This document shows, one piece after another, positions 34,059 through 45,983 of a DNA stretch of 64,000 nucleotides. The notes below the pieces were generated by a model. The model saw only the letters and a list, made by a program, of their open reading frames with translations, did not search any database and was not told the origin of the DNA. A program made the position numbers and the translations under genes. How positions within the stretch are numbered: position 1 is the stretch's first letter; the number at the start of each line of letters is the position of its first letter. The DNA lies in contig CM060962.1 in NCBI GenBank assembly GCA_030765045.1, positions 146,368,525 to 146,432,524 of the forward strand, read 5' to 3'. The DNA comes from Tenodera sinensis (lineage: Eukaryota > Arthropoda > Insecta > Mantodea > Mantidae).

Positions 34059-35600
34059 GTCGCGCACGGGCCGAGAGGTCCCAACATTCCATCCGGCCCG
34101 CGGCAGGTCTGACGTCTTAGACATCATGATCACCAAAAACATGTCATTACATTTTGACCTCTCGGCAGTAAATGAGCTTGATTCTGACCACGACCCTGTC
34201 GTGGTGGACTCCACAGTAGCCATGCCAGCTCTGTTAAACTCAGACTGGACACTTGAGACCGACTGGGATGTAGCAGTCCTAGAACTCAACCGTTCCGTCG
34301 ACCCTCGACCACGCATCGATGATCTCGAAGCGTTGGAAGCGGCAGCGCCGGATTTTTCCCACCAGATCCTAAATGCGGTACGCGCACATACTCACCGCAT
34401 TCCCACCAACACCTCAGACCCTAGAACCTTATCTATAGAACTTCGACAGTTGATAAAAGCCAAGGCAACTGTTCGGAAGCTATGGCAGCGTTTCCGCCAT
34501 CCCAGGATAGGAGCAGTACACCAGAGGTTCAAAACCCTGATAAGGCGACTGCTCCGTGCGCACAGAACAACAGCCTGGGAAAACACTACAAAATGTAAAC
34601 CTTCAAGAAAAGAAACCATGGCGGATTATAAGGGCCTTGAGGAAGGACAAGACCCAATACCAGCATCCCTTGCATGACACTCGTGGGCGGCTCGCCTTCG
34701 AGCCAGACGAGAAACCCACTGTGTTTGCGGACCACCTTGAAGTACAGTTCGAACCCCGGGAGGACCCACAAGACGAAGACTTTACTGAACTTGTGGAAGC
34801 AACCGTGGATTACCTCTCCAGACTCTTTTATATGTTCAGCGGCAGGCCTTGCGGTGGTGTGTTATTTGTTCGGATTCTTTGAGTGCCCTTCAGAGCCTAC
34901 GGACGCTGTGCAGTTACCTCCCATTGGTGCAGCGTATCCAGGAGAGGCTTCACACACTCACCAGTGCTGGCACTTGCGTCTCCTTTTTGTGGGGTGCCTG
35001 GACACATAGGCGTGCAAGGCAACGAGGCTTCCGATTCTTAGGCAAAGGCAGCAGTTATAGCTCGCAGGTGTTTTAGCGCTCGGGATCCCAGTGATGATTT
35101 TATCGTAGTTTTACGCCGTACCCTCCTTTCACGGCGGAGTACTGCCTGGATTAATGTTGAGGGGAATAAACTTCGGGAGGTGAAACCCCTGCCTGAGACC
35201 TGAAGGACTTCCTCGCGTGCCTGTCGTCGTGAGGAAGTGATTTTAGGGAGATTACATATCGGGCAGTGCCGTTTTAGTCATGGTCACCTTTTATCCTCAG
35301 ATGCTGCGCCGCTTTGTTCTCATTGTAATGAACATTTGACGGTGCAACATGTTTTAACTCAGTGCCAGTTTTTAGCTACGTTACGTGTGTCCTTGGGCCT
35401 GCCAGCTAGCCTTCCTGAGGTGGTGGCAGACACTGTAATTGCGGTACAGCTTGTGTTAAATTTTATCCGTCGTAGTGGCATGGGCGGCCGTGTTAGAATC
35501 GCTGATTTTAGATTTTGTTTTTATTTGATCGTTTGGCTGTTGATGCGATTAGGTTTTTAGTAGTTCCGTTGTTGATATGCTTTTGAAAGGAAGGAAATGA
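34059..35600 (+). mobile_element. Internally deleted LINE (Jockey/R1-like), copy 2
   Basis: It preserves the endonuclease end, the linker, RNase H and the C-terminal finger, but the reverse transcriptase between about 34829 and 34850 is gone. Together with copy 1 it forms a head-to-tail pair of complementary fragments, but their sequences belong to different subfamilies. Confidence 0.7.
34080..35560 (+). pseudogene. LINE ORF2 with RNase H, polymerase deleted
   Basis: Forward pieces: RSDVLDIMITKNMSL and NELDSDHDPVVVDSTVAMP (the SDH motif ending the APE-type endonuclease), a helical linker (RLAFEPDEKPTVFADHLEVQ), then the RNase H part CSDSLSALQSLRTLCSYLPL and LTSAGTCVSFLW leading to a VPGH-like segment. 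The C-terminus has RLHIGQCRFSHGHLL with CSHCNEHLTVQHVLTQC, a CCHC-type finger. The polymerase is removed by one deletion. RNase H plus terminal finger fits I/Jockey/R1 lineages. Confidence 0.8.
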
Positions 35601-35806
35601 TTCTTAGAATTGAGCAAAGTCACAAGGTGAACGTGTATTTGAGATACGATTTAGCAGCTGTAGGATTGAATAACATTACATAGGAACGTTCTTTCCCGTC
35701 GAGTGTTACAGTCCAGTCCTATAGAAGTATTTACTGTGATCGGTAGCCGCAGGGCTTAAAGGGCGCGCTCACGTTACATAGATTTAGCCGTCACTTCAGC
35801 TTAGCA

Positions 35807-35903
35807 CAGGCTTGGGCAAATGGTGCTCCCTGAGCGCAGCCCACTCACGACCTTCACTGATAACTGTACGCTTAGCAGGCAAATAAAAGGTCGCCCAGGC
35901 CTG
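35807..35903. mobile_element. 97-bp hAT MITE
   Basis: Termini CAGGCTTGGGCAAA and (reversed) CAGGCCTGGGCGAC. The flanks are GCTTAGCA (35799-35806) and GCTTCGCA (35904-35911), one mismatch in eight. No coding content. Confidence 0.7.
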
Positions 35904-35940
35904 GCTTCGCATATTTGCGATTCACAGTAACGTACACTGC

Positions 35941-35941
<1 letters not shown>

Positions 35942-36005
<64 letters not shown>

Positions 36006-36050
36006 GTTGTTGTTATTGTTATTGTTGTTGTTATTGTTGTTATTAGTATT
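35942..36050. repeat. (TTA)n passing into (TTG/TTA)n
   Basis: About 21 TTA units followed by mixed TTG and TTA units. Confidence 0.95.
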
Positions 36051-37230
36051 ACTATTGAAGCAATTATTCTTAAATAAGAAACTAGTTGTTCTGACGAAGT
36101 TAGATGCTATAACTCAATAGTTTCAATTTCGAATGGTAAGATTCGGTAACAGTTTAATTCGCAATTCACTTCAAATGGATCGCTGTTAGCCTTCACTAAA
36201 TTTTTCAGCTTAACTGGTGTTTTGTATCCGCACATACCCTGAGCTGAAGATCTCATAGTTGATCATTGGAGCAACTGCAGTAGCAGATACACCAGAGGAC
36301 AGAATGGAGATGGAGTCAAAAGGTGACGCACACATCTCGCACATAACATGGTATCGGTATCAGCCTATTCGTATAGGCACATCGGTGGACCAAAAAATGA
36401 GTCGTGTCTGGAACACCAAATTCGTGCAAGTCCTACACGTACAGTGCCTTATTTACACCATTTGCGATACTGTTGTGTAGCAGGAGGAAAAAATTGTCAC
36501 AAGCTCCAAATGTTGATATTGCTAACCCATATCAGTCAAGGCGCCTTTGTAGAAGAGTGGTTAGAGAAAGTTATGTAAACGTGTTAGGGAATACTTTTGT
36601 AATTCATAATGTGTTGACTCTTGTTTCTGCGTGCTTGAACATCTTTTTCCTCAGCTATGACTGAGCTATCGTAGAAGATATATCTATGTTTGATTGGGCT
36701 ATTAATTGTGTTTCAATACTTTCCTCATCATTTCAAGGTACAATCAGGAAAGCTACCGCCCGATACCAGTACAACGGTGTCGAAAGAACTTCAGAGGTGA
36801 CAATGGACTTTTATTGCGGCAATTATTGCATTAAAGGATACTCCAGAAGAGAGACCACATCTCTCTGGGTACCAACCAACACGCTCAGTTTTGCTACCGA
36901 AGGAAAGCTGTGTAACGTTAAAAAATATGCACAAGTTCCAGCCTTGGATCTCAGCCCGGACCTTGGGTGGCTGCCTGCATGCATCGTAAAGCAGCGTGTT
37001 TTTATGGGCGGGTTTCTCATCTGAAGACGGATACCACGATTAATGCTGTGTGTTCTTGTTCAACACCAGCAGTCCAGAAGCTAACAACCGGAAGGCCTCT
37101 TTCTTTCAAATCTTTGGGACACTTTAAGCTCTTATGCCTGTGTTAATGCTGTCTTAAAAGTGCTCTTAAGACAAAACCAAACAAAATTGCTCAGTAGTCC
37201 TGCACTCCGTTGTGAACCCTCGAAAACAAA
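36051..37230. other. Interval with unassigned ORFs
   Basis: Overlapping forward ORFs (36259-36480, 36404-36664, 36686-37024) show no motif I recognise. The 112-codon ORF at 36686 is cysteine-containing but matches nothing I know. No repeat counterpart in the window. Confidence 0.3.
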
Positions 37231-37366
37231 TATTTTGTTTAACAACGCTGTCATTTGCCAACATTATATCAGTGCCGTCGATGTGCCGGAATTTCTTACC
37301 GCGCGAGTTCTTACACATAACAGTACATCTACTAACATGGGGCTGTGGCTTTTAACAAGGCCATCT
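37231..37366 (-). mobile_element. SINE family G, partial copy
   Basis: Diverged match to the body of the SINE at 40424-40668 (AACGCTGTCATTTGCCA ... GTGCCGGAATTTCTTACC ... GGGGCTGTGGCTTTTAA). The tRNA head is missing. Confidence 0.65.
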
Positions 37367-37569
37367 TTATCTTACAGGCCTGTATACGGAAAGAGATTAC
37401 GTTAATCACGTCATCACGGGGGGCTCATGTTTTGCTTGTTTAATACGGGAATGCTACATATCAGTGCGTGGTTGGAACGCTAAGAAGTTGCTTGTACCTT
37501 ACAACGTGACAGTAAACAATTAAGTGAGCGAAAAATCGAATTACAAAGTGGTGTAGTTTTTAATACAAA

Positions 37570-38560
37570 ATGCCTAGGAAGTGTTGTGTGCCAGGTTGTA
37601 CCTCGAACTAAAAAACAAGTGTAGAAAAGTAGGTTACATTGTTTTCGTTTCCAAAGGATCCACACAGGAGAAAGCAGTGGGTACATGCTATTCACAGGGA
37701 TATTTATGAACCAGGTGTGGTATGTATTAAACATTTTTCTGAACAGCACATAGTGAAGGAATTCACTGCTATGCGAAATGATGGAAGCGTTTTGTAGCAC
37801 CCAGAACAACTCCTAAATTTACTGAAAATCCATAGCACTTCGTAAATGACTCGAAGATGACAAATTTTTTTTATTTTCGGAGCTTTAAAAATAGAATTAG
37901 TGACATGAAATTAGAGGGATTCACCGTCATCATAAAAGAAGACGATGTAGTTTTTGTGAAAATTGATACTGAAGAAATTCCTAAAATTGTAGCAGTATTA
38001 AAAATTAATTCCAATTTTATTATTTAGGTTCTATAGGGTAAAATTGTAATACCCAATATTAAGTTCAATTTGATTCTCGGTAAACAAATGATATTAGATA
38101 AATGGTCTAAATTTGATGCTCTTTTGGTTCACAATAACAAGTGAACAAACAGCATAAACTACTTCAGGCCGCCAACATTTTAAAGGAATGTTGGGAGGAC
38201 ACGAATGAAGATTCCACAGAATATCTAAAACCTAAATTCCTAGAAGAGCAGGTAAAATTGGTCAGTCAAAAGTAAATTAAATATACGCCCGATACCCTGT
38301 TATGGACGCGCTCAATTTATTTTTCTCACCCAGCAGCTTACAGACAGTTACGTGATTCCAATGTTCTTTCTTTACCCCGTCCTGATTACCTCAGACAACT
38401 TTCTCAACCCTTCAGTCCTGATAGAAACTCTTGCATTTAAAATATTTATCAGAGAAGGTGAAAATGCTTGGTGATCACGAAAAAGTAGTAAATTTGTTGA
38501 GACATATGAACAAGAATTTCTTAAAGTAGAAAACCAGAGAAACTTAATTCTACATTTAGG
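37570..38560 (+). pseudogene. P-element / THAP9-like transposase, N-terminal half
   Basis: The ATG at 37570 opens MPRKCCVPGCTSN, followed in the same frame by FSFPKDPHRRKQWVHAIHRD and GVVCIKHFSEQHIV: the C-x4-C, W and C-x2-H ligands of a THAP finger. Then FRSFKNRISDMKLEGFTVII and KIDTEEIPKIVAVLKI, LLQAANILKECWED, and IKYTPDTLLWTRSIYF with YRQLRDSNVLSLPRPDYLRQ. This is the order of P-element and THAP9-like transposases up to the start of the catalytic domain. Stops at about six places and frameshifts disable it. After 38560 the match fades; the RNase H-like core and GTP-binding insert are not seen. Confidence 0.75.
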
Positions 38561-38919
38561 TGCTGAGACATGACAATATCGATGCTGACTGTAATGCTAG
38601 TGATTGCGATTTAACGGGTGCTATTTTAACGAGGAAAATCATAAAAGTAATAACCAACATCCTCTTGAAAAACGATTGCATTATTCGCATTGCGAACGTA
38701 AGAAGCGTGCTGTGCCATTAACAACTATGGAAAGCATGTTTTCCACTAACATACTAATACACATTAACTTTTAATACGAAATGTGAAAATATAAATGAAT
38801 GCACGCTTCTTCCAGCGCAGAAATGCTGTAAAACATGTGTTTATCCCGTATGAATTGCTTGGAACGTCGGCCTCGCGTTGTGACGTCACGAATCGCATAT
38901 CCAGGCCTGTTACTTAGAG

Positions 38920-39345
38920 ATGGCCTTGCTTTTAAGCACACATATATTAGAGGCCTGCACGGGCCGACATTCTTAGGTTCGGCCCGGCCCGAACTCCACC
39001 AAGCCCGAGCCCGGCAAGAGGGTATAATGCCCGGGCCCGAGCCCGGTCCGGCCCGATTATTTAATTTTATTATGATTATGACATTATTGTTATTAGTATC
39101 ACTTATTTGTAACCTTTCAGCAGAATAATAATATAGAATTCCTAGTAATGGAATGCTGTGATAATTGTGCTATCCTCGGAAAAATATATAATGCATTATT
39201 TTGTATCTCTTAATTTTCAAGCCCGGAGCCGGCCCGAGCCCGACAAACTTTTCCAAATTAGGCCCGAACCCGGCCCGCGGACGACCTCTAACATAAATAC
39301 CATCGGTCTGGGCCGGGTTTGAACTCCCTCGTTACCAGAGTACTG
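38920..39345 (-). mobile_element. SINE family G copy split by a MITE
   Basis: TTTTAAGCACA before the MITE and CCATCGGTCTGGGCCGGGTT after it are adjacent in the consensus (as at 40569-40605). The SINE predates the MITE. Confidence 0.6.
38948..39290. mobile_element. GCCCGA-rich hAT MITE
   Basis: Termini TAGAGGCCTGCACGGGCC and (reversed) TAGAGGTCGTCCGCGGGCC, flanked by ACATATAT (38940-38947) and ACATAAAT (39291-39298). Both ends carry tandem GCCCGA/GCCCGG words over 60-100 bases and the centre is AT-rich, a sharp base-composition contrast. No coding content. Confidence 0.75.
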
Positions 39346-39371
39346 AATGTTGCCACTTCATGTTTCATTAT

Positions 39372-39520
39372 ATGTACAGCCATGGAAAAAATGATTGAGC
39401 TCATTAGGAGAGCAAAATACCTGCAGCGCGGTTTACATAGTCTATATTTCCAAAATGCAGTCTGAGTTTATGATAGTCTCTGACATTTCTTATGTTATCG
39501 TCTGTCGGTCACATGCTACA
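39372..39520 (+). mobile_element. Tc1-type palindromic MITE, half copy
   Basis: ACAGCCATGGAAAAAATGAT onward matches one arm of the palindrome at 48075-48412, ending near TATGTTATCGTCTGTCGG. Only one arm is present. Confidence 0.65.
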
Positions 39521-40133
39521 GCGAATGAGATTCACTCCCAGATGAAATATTTAAATTAAATTTGCACCACTGAATTTGTCGTACATTAAGGCAACATACA
39601 GAGTAGTGAAAATTTTCTTTTCTCATTGAGTAACATATGTACCGTTAAAGGATGAGACAGTACAACCCAGAAAAATTAAACCGAAAGCGAGTATATTACT
39701 AAATAATGCATTGTATTGAAATGATCTACTACTTTTATCTTGAACTTCTCAGCTTCACAAGAAGTTCTATTTTTTTCAGTAAGGTTTACTCTTCTACTTC
39801 TCAGATATATCCCGCCTACGGTCAAGGGGATTTGTGTATCGTTCATCTTAAACAGCACGGTTCTACTGATGGTTGAAATGATACTCAAATTGAGCCTGGG
39901 GTCCATTGAGCTGAGTGTTATCTGACGGTTGTCTAATGAGCTCGCGCGCACACAGACACACGCGAACACAGACACACACACAGACAGAACTGTTCAGCCA
40001 ACTCGCCCCAACCTGCACTTAAACGCCTTTAATGCTGAAGGTTGAGCATGTAATGCAGTATGTTTGGGGTTTCCTATACTATCAGGAGTTTGAAACCACT
40101 GATGATTTTCTCAGTGTAAGCCCCTAGTGCAGG

Positions 40134-40845
40134 GCCGGCAAGATGAGCACTGGAAGTGTGAAATGCTTTACCGCTACAATCACCTCTCCCTGTTTCCTTC
40201 TGTCTGGCAGGTAAACAGGTTACGTGTGCCGCAATGGCGGTCATTTGGGTTTCGGGTGAAACGTCTTTTGTGACGTAATCAAATGCATACTTTTGAACTC
40301 ATCAGTTGGCTAGGAAAGCACAGAGAGAGTTAATGACACTAGAGAAAACGAGTAAAGGACATAGATGGCTCATATTGACATTGTGTAAGAAACAGCTCTC
40401 ACCACTCTCTCCATGTGGTAGCTCTAAACATTTAAAAACAAAATTATTTTGTTGTTTAACGACGCTGTCAATTGCTAGGATCACATCAGCGTCGCCGGTG
40501 TGCCGGAATTTTGTCCCGCAGGAGTTCTTTTACATGCCAGTAAATCTACTGACATGGAGCTGTCGTTTTTAAGCACAATTAAAAACCATCGGTCTGGGCC
40601 GGATTTGAACCCACGACCTTGGGATCAGTAGGCTAGCGTCTAACCAACTGAGCCACCCAGACCGACATTGTGGTAGCTGTAGCCAAACCTTAAATTGACA
40701 AAAGCAGCTCTATAGAATTAACATAATATTTATTACATTTGTTTTGTTATACAATAGTTATGCAATTCCCTTGTACTACTAAAGACATTTAAAAGTTTCT
40801 TAACTGTATTCTCAAAAATGAACGTTATAATTTATGTTTAGTGTA
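40134..40845 (+). repeat. 455-bp repeat family D, copy 2, with SINE
   Basis: Near-identical to 16912-17368 from GGGCCGGCAAGATGAGCACT to AACGTTATAATTTATGTTTA, with the CAG|GTAAAC junction conserved at 40210/40211. It is interrupted by a 245-bp SINE with its own target duplication, so the repeat is older than that SINE. Confidence 0.8.
40424..40668 (-). mobile_element. SINE family G, full-length copy
   Basis: Flanked by TGTGGTAGCT duplications (40414-40423, 40669-40678). On the minus strand it opens with a tRNA-like head: acceptor GTCTGGG pairing with CCCAGAC, A box TGGCTCAGTTGG, B box GGTTCAAATCC and an anticodon-loop-like CTGATCC. A conserved body follows (GGACAAAATTCCGGCACACC) and an A-rich end (AAATAATTTTGTTTTT-like). 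The head is polymerase III promoter material; this is not a functional tRNA gene. Confidence 0.85.
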
Positions 40846-40869
40846 CCTATTGAAATTGTTTACAATGTA

Positions 40870-41096
40870 CAGCGGTTGCAGCCTTCCGACTATTGACAAA
40901 TCACGACTGGTTAGCAAGTCATCTGTACAGAATAGGTATCTCAGCCTCACCAATATGTGTCCTGTGTAACGATCCAGCAGAAATGAACGAAGACCACTTG
41001 AAGACCTGTGAAGCATTAAGATCAGAAAAAACTACAGTTCAAAAGTACTGGAAAGCACGAATGCTAATGGCTTCATTGCCAGATGCAAGGCACTAG
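40870..41096 (+). pseudogene. LINE ORF2, C-terminal finger fragment
   Basis: The forward frame reads LLTNHDWLASHLYRIGISAS, CVLCNDPAEMNEDHLKTC and EALRSEKTTVQKYWKARMLM. C-x2-C-x-n-H-x4-C is the CCHC-type finger that ends Jockey/R1/I-clade ORF2 proteins, after a LTGHDYLxxHLYRIGI segment. Only this end remains, as expected for a severely 5'-truncated insertion. It follows repeat D directly. Confidence 0.75.
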
Positions 41097-42621
41097 AAAA
41101 CAACAACAACATTGTATTAGATAGTGACGTAGACATGATACTCCCCTAGTTTACACGGTTGGTTTTCTTACTGGTTTCTTTTTAAATAATAGCGTTTCAG
41201 GGTCCGGCTGCAAACTACATTAACATAAACGTAGAACACATTGAAAATGTTTATCCGTAGCAGGCTCTTGTTCAATGTCACCATGCTAAGTGGTACTAAA
41301 CATGACCAGCAATTTGCTTGTAACAAGGCGCAGCTTGGGAAATGTTTTCGGCAGTGATGTGTACAAATCCAAGCCAAGTTTTCCTGAACTGCGCAATGAT
41401 GTGTTGCTTTGAAGGTTAATTCCAATTGCAGTTGCAGTTCATCTTGGGCCACCTAAATTTCATATATAAATGGCTATTTAATATCAGTGGTTTCGTCTAT
41501 GGCAAGTGAAAATGAACAAAGAAGTACTTGTTCTCCCAGTCCCGATTAAACCTTCGTCGTTCACTCATGTCGTATGTGCAACCACCACTGTTCTGTTTAC
41601 ACTGCCCCGCGACTATAGCAGAAACAACCGGCTTAGCTGTCTCCACGGTATGTTGAGTAAGACGTTAGGTATCACGCGCAAGTTTCTCTCTCGCACATGC
41701 TACCCGTGGTGTCATGCGGTGTATGTGTGGCTGAAGTTGCTACCAGCCATGGTTATCTTTATCAAAATAATACCTGCTTGAAGTTACAGATTTTTTGTAT
41801 CAAATAAATCGCTAATAAAACAAGACAGCCTTACTCAGCTCTAACCATTAGATTTAAATTATTGAAGCTTAAGGAGCAATTGTTTAAAATATTAAATATA
41901 AAGACTCGCCTTAAGCCTCGCGCTCACTAAGTGTTGCCCACAGTTGTAGATATCGTTGCTGAAATTCTGTTTGATAACGGCATCTTAACAGAGTTTAAAG
42001 CTACATTAATAAATAATACAACAGACATTAAGCATTGCCAAAACATAAAGGTGTATCCGATAAAATATTGTACCTGATCTAGTGTTTTCTGCGTCATTTA
42101 TGGGGTTATTTATTCAGCTGTAATACACTTTCCTCATTTTCTTGAATTTCTTTCTCGCCAAATCAGTGCCTTTTTTTCCACGTATTTTCCGTTTCTCTGA
42201 TTTTCTCTTGCTCATACTCTTCAGTCTAATGTGCACTTTCGCACAAAGCACCTTACGGCATATTGTTCTATAAGCATATGTGGATATTTACAAATTAGTT
42301 TATCAATGAGGGTCTTCATTACTTTTGGACATTTGTTTTAGCCACTTCCATGAAAATCAATGAAATCTTGCTCTAGAGTAGACTAATGGCAGAGTGAAAC
42401 CACTGCTCATTTGGTGCAATTAATCTGCCCCTTGAAAGCGACGAAAGCCACGATTTATCTGTAGGAAAGTAGCTTGTATATGTCCCATACAACGAAGCAA
42501 TTTCATCTGGAGGAATACATTTTGTAGTTGTTAACAAGCTTTAGGAAAGAAAAGAAAAGAAAAGTAAAGCATCTTCCGCCAGAAGAGCATACATTTGGGG
42601 AAAAATAATGTTGCCTTAGAG
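41097..42621. other. Non-coding interval
   Basis: No supportable gene. ORFs at 41168-41452 and 41506-41781 have no known motif and no repeat partner. Confidence 0.35.
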
Positions 42622-42919
42622 CAGAGGTGGGCAAAAGCGGAGTTGTGATTCTGAAGGTTTCGCCGTGTAAGTAACCAACACAACGGTACACACCCCTTCC
42701 TTACTGGACTTCAGGAGTCCACAAGTCACTTCGCGACCGGTATCAGTGAAGGAATTAATTATGTTGGTGTCAAGACCTTCTTCCTCCTCATTTGCAGCAA
42801 GATATTACATGGTTTTCTTCCAGCTAATATTGAACGCTTTATTGTACATATCATGCCGCATACAACGAAACAAACGTGTTTTCTGATCTACATTTTATGT
42901 GTTGTAGACAATTACTTTT

Positions 42920-43040
<121 letters not shown>

Positions 43041-43239
43041 TTGTTGTTGTTATGTTATTGTTTACAATAAACAAACATACCATGCCATGTGACAACTCTC
43101 TTAACCAACAAATCCAATTATAAAATAATTATTTGAAATGTATTTTTCACTTGGTACTGTGCCAGAGGATAAAATAGTTATACTCCCATTCTTGAAGACT
43201 AAAAAATCTGAGTTTACTTCAAATAGCTTCCACGATTTC

Positions 43240-43620
43240 AGGATCCTGAGAAAGACATTTCAGTGTTTGCTAACCCTTTTATTGTAGATATAGACAATGT
43301 AAGAGTTAACGTGCAATGTGAACTCACAGGTTTACAAACAGATCTAAATAGTGGCAAAAAATAATTGCAGAGATTTAGTTAGCACAGACGTATTTAAAGA
43401 CTTGTGTGAAGTAAAATATGTTGGTCTGAGAGAATTTGCTGTTTGTGTTACAGCAAATGTGCCTATGAACAATTTTTTTCTCTGATGAACATGGAAACAT
43501 CAAAACTGAGATCTGGTGTTTCAGGTAACCACCTCCCGGCGCAATGTTCCATACATATATTACACCAGTTTGAACGTCTTCTATGTTCGGATGATGACAA
43601 TGCGTGTAATTTTGATTTCA
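43240..43620 (+). pseudogene. hAT transposase C-terminus (ZBED5/GTF2IRD2-like), copy 2
   Basis: Forward frames give EKDISVFANPFIVDIDNVRV, CELTGLQTDLN and, after shifts and stops, CAYEQFFSLMNMETSKLRSG. These correspond block by block to the relic at 10193-10612 (FQIFATPYSLDVNN ... CEQFFSVMNLSKSKSRS). The two are different subfamilies, as their terminal repeats also differ (CAGAGGTGGGCAAA against CAGGGGAAGACA). The region between the two blocks is scrambled by frameshifts. Confidence 0.7.
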
Positions 43621-43782
43621 CATAGTAAAAGTATGGCCACCTGTTTGCTGTTTGAAACAAACGCGCTGATCGTTAACTCTATCAATCCGTCACTGTCGAG
43701 TTCAAAAAGCAAAGAACGTTACGCGGGTTGCGTGCATAGTGGATTCGGAGCAGACGCTATTTTGTCCGCCCCTGCATTAGAC

Positions 43783-44370
43783 CGCGTAATATTTTGAAAA
43801 CTGGTAATGCTACGAGCTATGCATTTTTTCCTGAAGTAAAAGCTTCGTCCCCTTAATGATTTCGTGTGCAACATTATAGAAAATTCACTCGAAATGAAGG
43901 AATTTCACAGGGTATTCACAGGAACTTCAAGATATACATTCGCGAAATGTTTTTACTCCCCATTCCCATCGTCAGCTAATACGAGGACGAGAACGGCATC
44001 CAATTTTTTGACGTGCGGGTGGAATAAATATTCTGACATTGTGGCTGAAAAGGTTCGTGACTCTGCGGCTGCCAGGCTGAAATGGGTCAGGGCTGTCGGC
44101 CTGCCGTGACGTCATTTAATGACTACTCTACATTTCCTGGCTGTAATGTTGTCACTTAGCCGCCAGTTAATATTAAAATCCCACCACCTGCTGGTGAGGG
44201 AGCAGATGAAACTCAAAGTATGAGCGCCAGTGACAGATCCCGTTAGTGTCAATTTGGCATATCTTTGTGTATTGAATTTGATGTGGACAAATTCTGGATG
44301 TTTAAATTGTATATTCATATTTCACGAATTAGAGGAAAGGAAATTCAAATCCTGTAAAATTTCCATATCT
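43783..44370. other. Non-coding interval
   Basis: Unique-looking sequence with no motif, repeat partner or long ORF that I can support. Confidence 0.35.
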
Positions 44371-44578
44371 GAGCTGGTGGCTCAGGTGTTGACCTATCGG
44401 TCCGAAGCTCACGGGCTCAAACCCGGCCCGGACCGATGGTTTTAAAGTGTGTTTAAAAGTGTCAGCTATGTCAGTAATTTACTGGCATGTAAAAGAGCTC
44501 CTGCGGGACAAAGCTCCGGCACACCGACGGCACTGATATGATCCTGACAATTGACAGCGCCGTTAACAAAAAAATATA
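44371..44578 (+). mobile_element. SINE family G, plus-strand copy
   Basis: Head GAGCTGGTGGCTCAGGTGTT ... GGGCTCAAACCCGGCCCGGA and body TTACTGGCATGTAAAAGAGC ... GACAATTGACAGCGCCGTTA. Diverged in the anticodon region. Confidence 0.8.
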
Positions 44579-44680
44579 ATTTAATATTAGAAGTATCGGA
44601 TTTCAAAATGCCATGTGGAGTACTCACCAGAATTGTAAGTTTGAAGTCTCAACTAAAAATAACGCTTTTAGATAATGTCC

Positions 44681-44682
<2 letters not shown>

Positions 44683-44760
<78 letters not shown>

Positions 44761-44813
44761 TGAGTGTGTGTGTGAGAGAGAGAGTGAGTGTGTGTGTGAG
44801 AGAGAGAGAGTGA

Positions 44814-44899
<86 letters not shown>
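44683..44899. repeat. Alternating (TG)n / (AG)n compound microsatellite
   Basis: A pure TG run, an AG run, three alternations of short TGTGTGTG and AGAGAG blocks with TGAG junctions, and a final long AG run. Confidence 0.95.
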
Positions 44900-44901
<2 letters not shown>

Positions 44902-45983
44902 TAACAAACGAAAACTGAGGTGGGCACTTATGTTGAGCTTTACCCAAGGTTGCGACATGAAGATTTACAATAAAATTCCTACCTTCCCAAACTGCTCTTT
45001 CCATGAAGTTCTCTCTTTCTCAAAAATGGCTCAAACGATATGGGTTAAAATATGTTTGGCGTCTTGATCCAAGGTAGAAAACGCATAGCTTGTCCGTGAA
45101 GACCCCGTTCTTCCGATTGAAGTTTTTGTAACTATGAAAGAGAGGTACATACATGTTTAGTCCAGAAAAACAAAATAGAGCATTTTATAATTCACGATTT
45201 GACAGTCGCATTTTTGGCTCTAGCTGTTTACGTGATATAATTACAGTGATTAGTCGGAATTTTCCAGTATTTCAAGCTAACATTTCTGATAATTTATATC
45301 CTTTCTTTTGCTTCTCTGTAAGCCATGCGATGAGTACCTGCCTAAGAGATTCAAAATAAGTTGATAAGTGGACCGAGGTTGCTTTTAAATATTTGACAGT
45401 TGCTCTAGCGTCGTGTATGTCTCGATGTACCTATATAACTGCACATTGGTGTGGGAGTAGCGTGTCAGGTCGAGAGTTACCTGCGTACGTGGCTAAGGAG
45501 TTTTGCCTTGTCCTCAAAGACGAATGCTGGGCAATTCTTTAGCTCCATGGACACCGGGCTCATTTGAGCATCTTTCACTTATTTCATTCATCGTCCGATA
45601 TGTTAAAGGACCTTAAACCAAAAGATAAAGTACCTTTATTGAAACCGTTTCGAAAAACATTTATAGCTGTATTTTTTTCTCGAACCTTTTTGAGAATAGA
45701 TATGAAAATAAATTGGAGAGTGCAAAGTGTCACGTGATCGTTAACATAACATATTTATATTTAAATTCCGGGAGGATTCGAAATACGTATTTCTGGCGAT
45801 TAACATTGGATTTTTTGGGGTCGAATGGGAAAAAATACAAAAATCAAAAAGACATACACAACTGTGTTTTTTTTTGGAGATGATATTATTAAAATGCAAC
45901 AATTTTACAGTCGTATTATGTAAGCCGTCAAGCGCCTAGACTAATAAACACAAAATCAAAGTTCTTCCACTGGAAAGCGCAAA
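44900..45983. other. Non-coding interval
   Basis: No supportable gene. The ORF at 45153-45359 has no recognisable motif. Confidence 0.35.

Noticed and set aside
36686..37024. 112-codon ORF MFDWAINCVSILSSSF...
   Set aside because: No motif, no repeat partner and no splice context; kept only as part of an unassigned interval.
44624..45004. Ser/Leu/His/Thr-repeat ORFs over TG/AG tracts (also 27321-27610, 31761-32102, 47634-47837)
   Set aside because: Simple-repeat translations; alternative frames are equally open.
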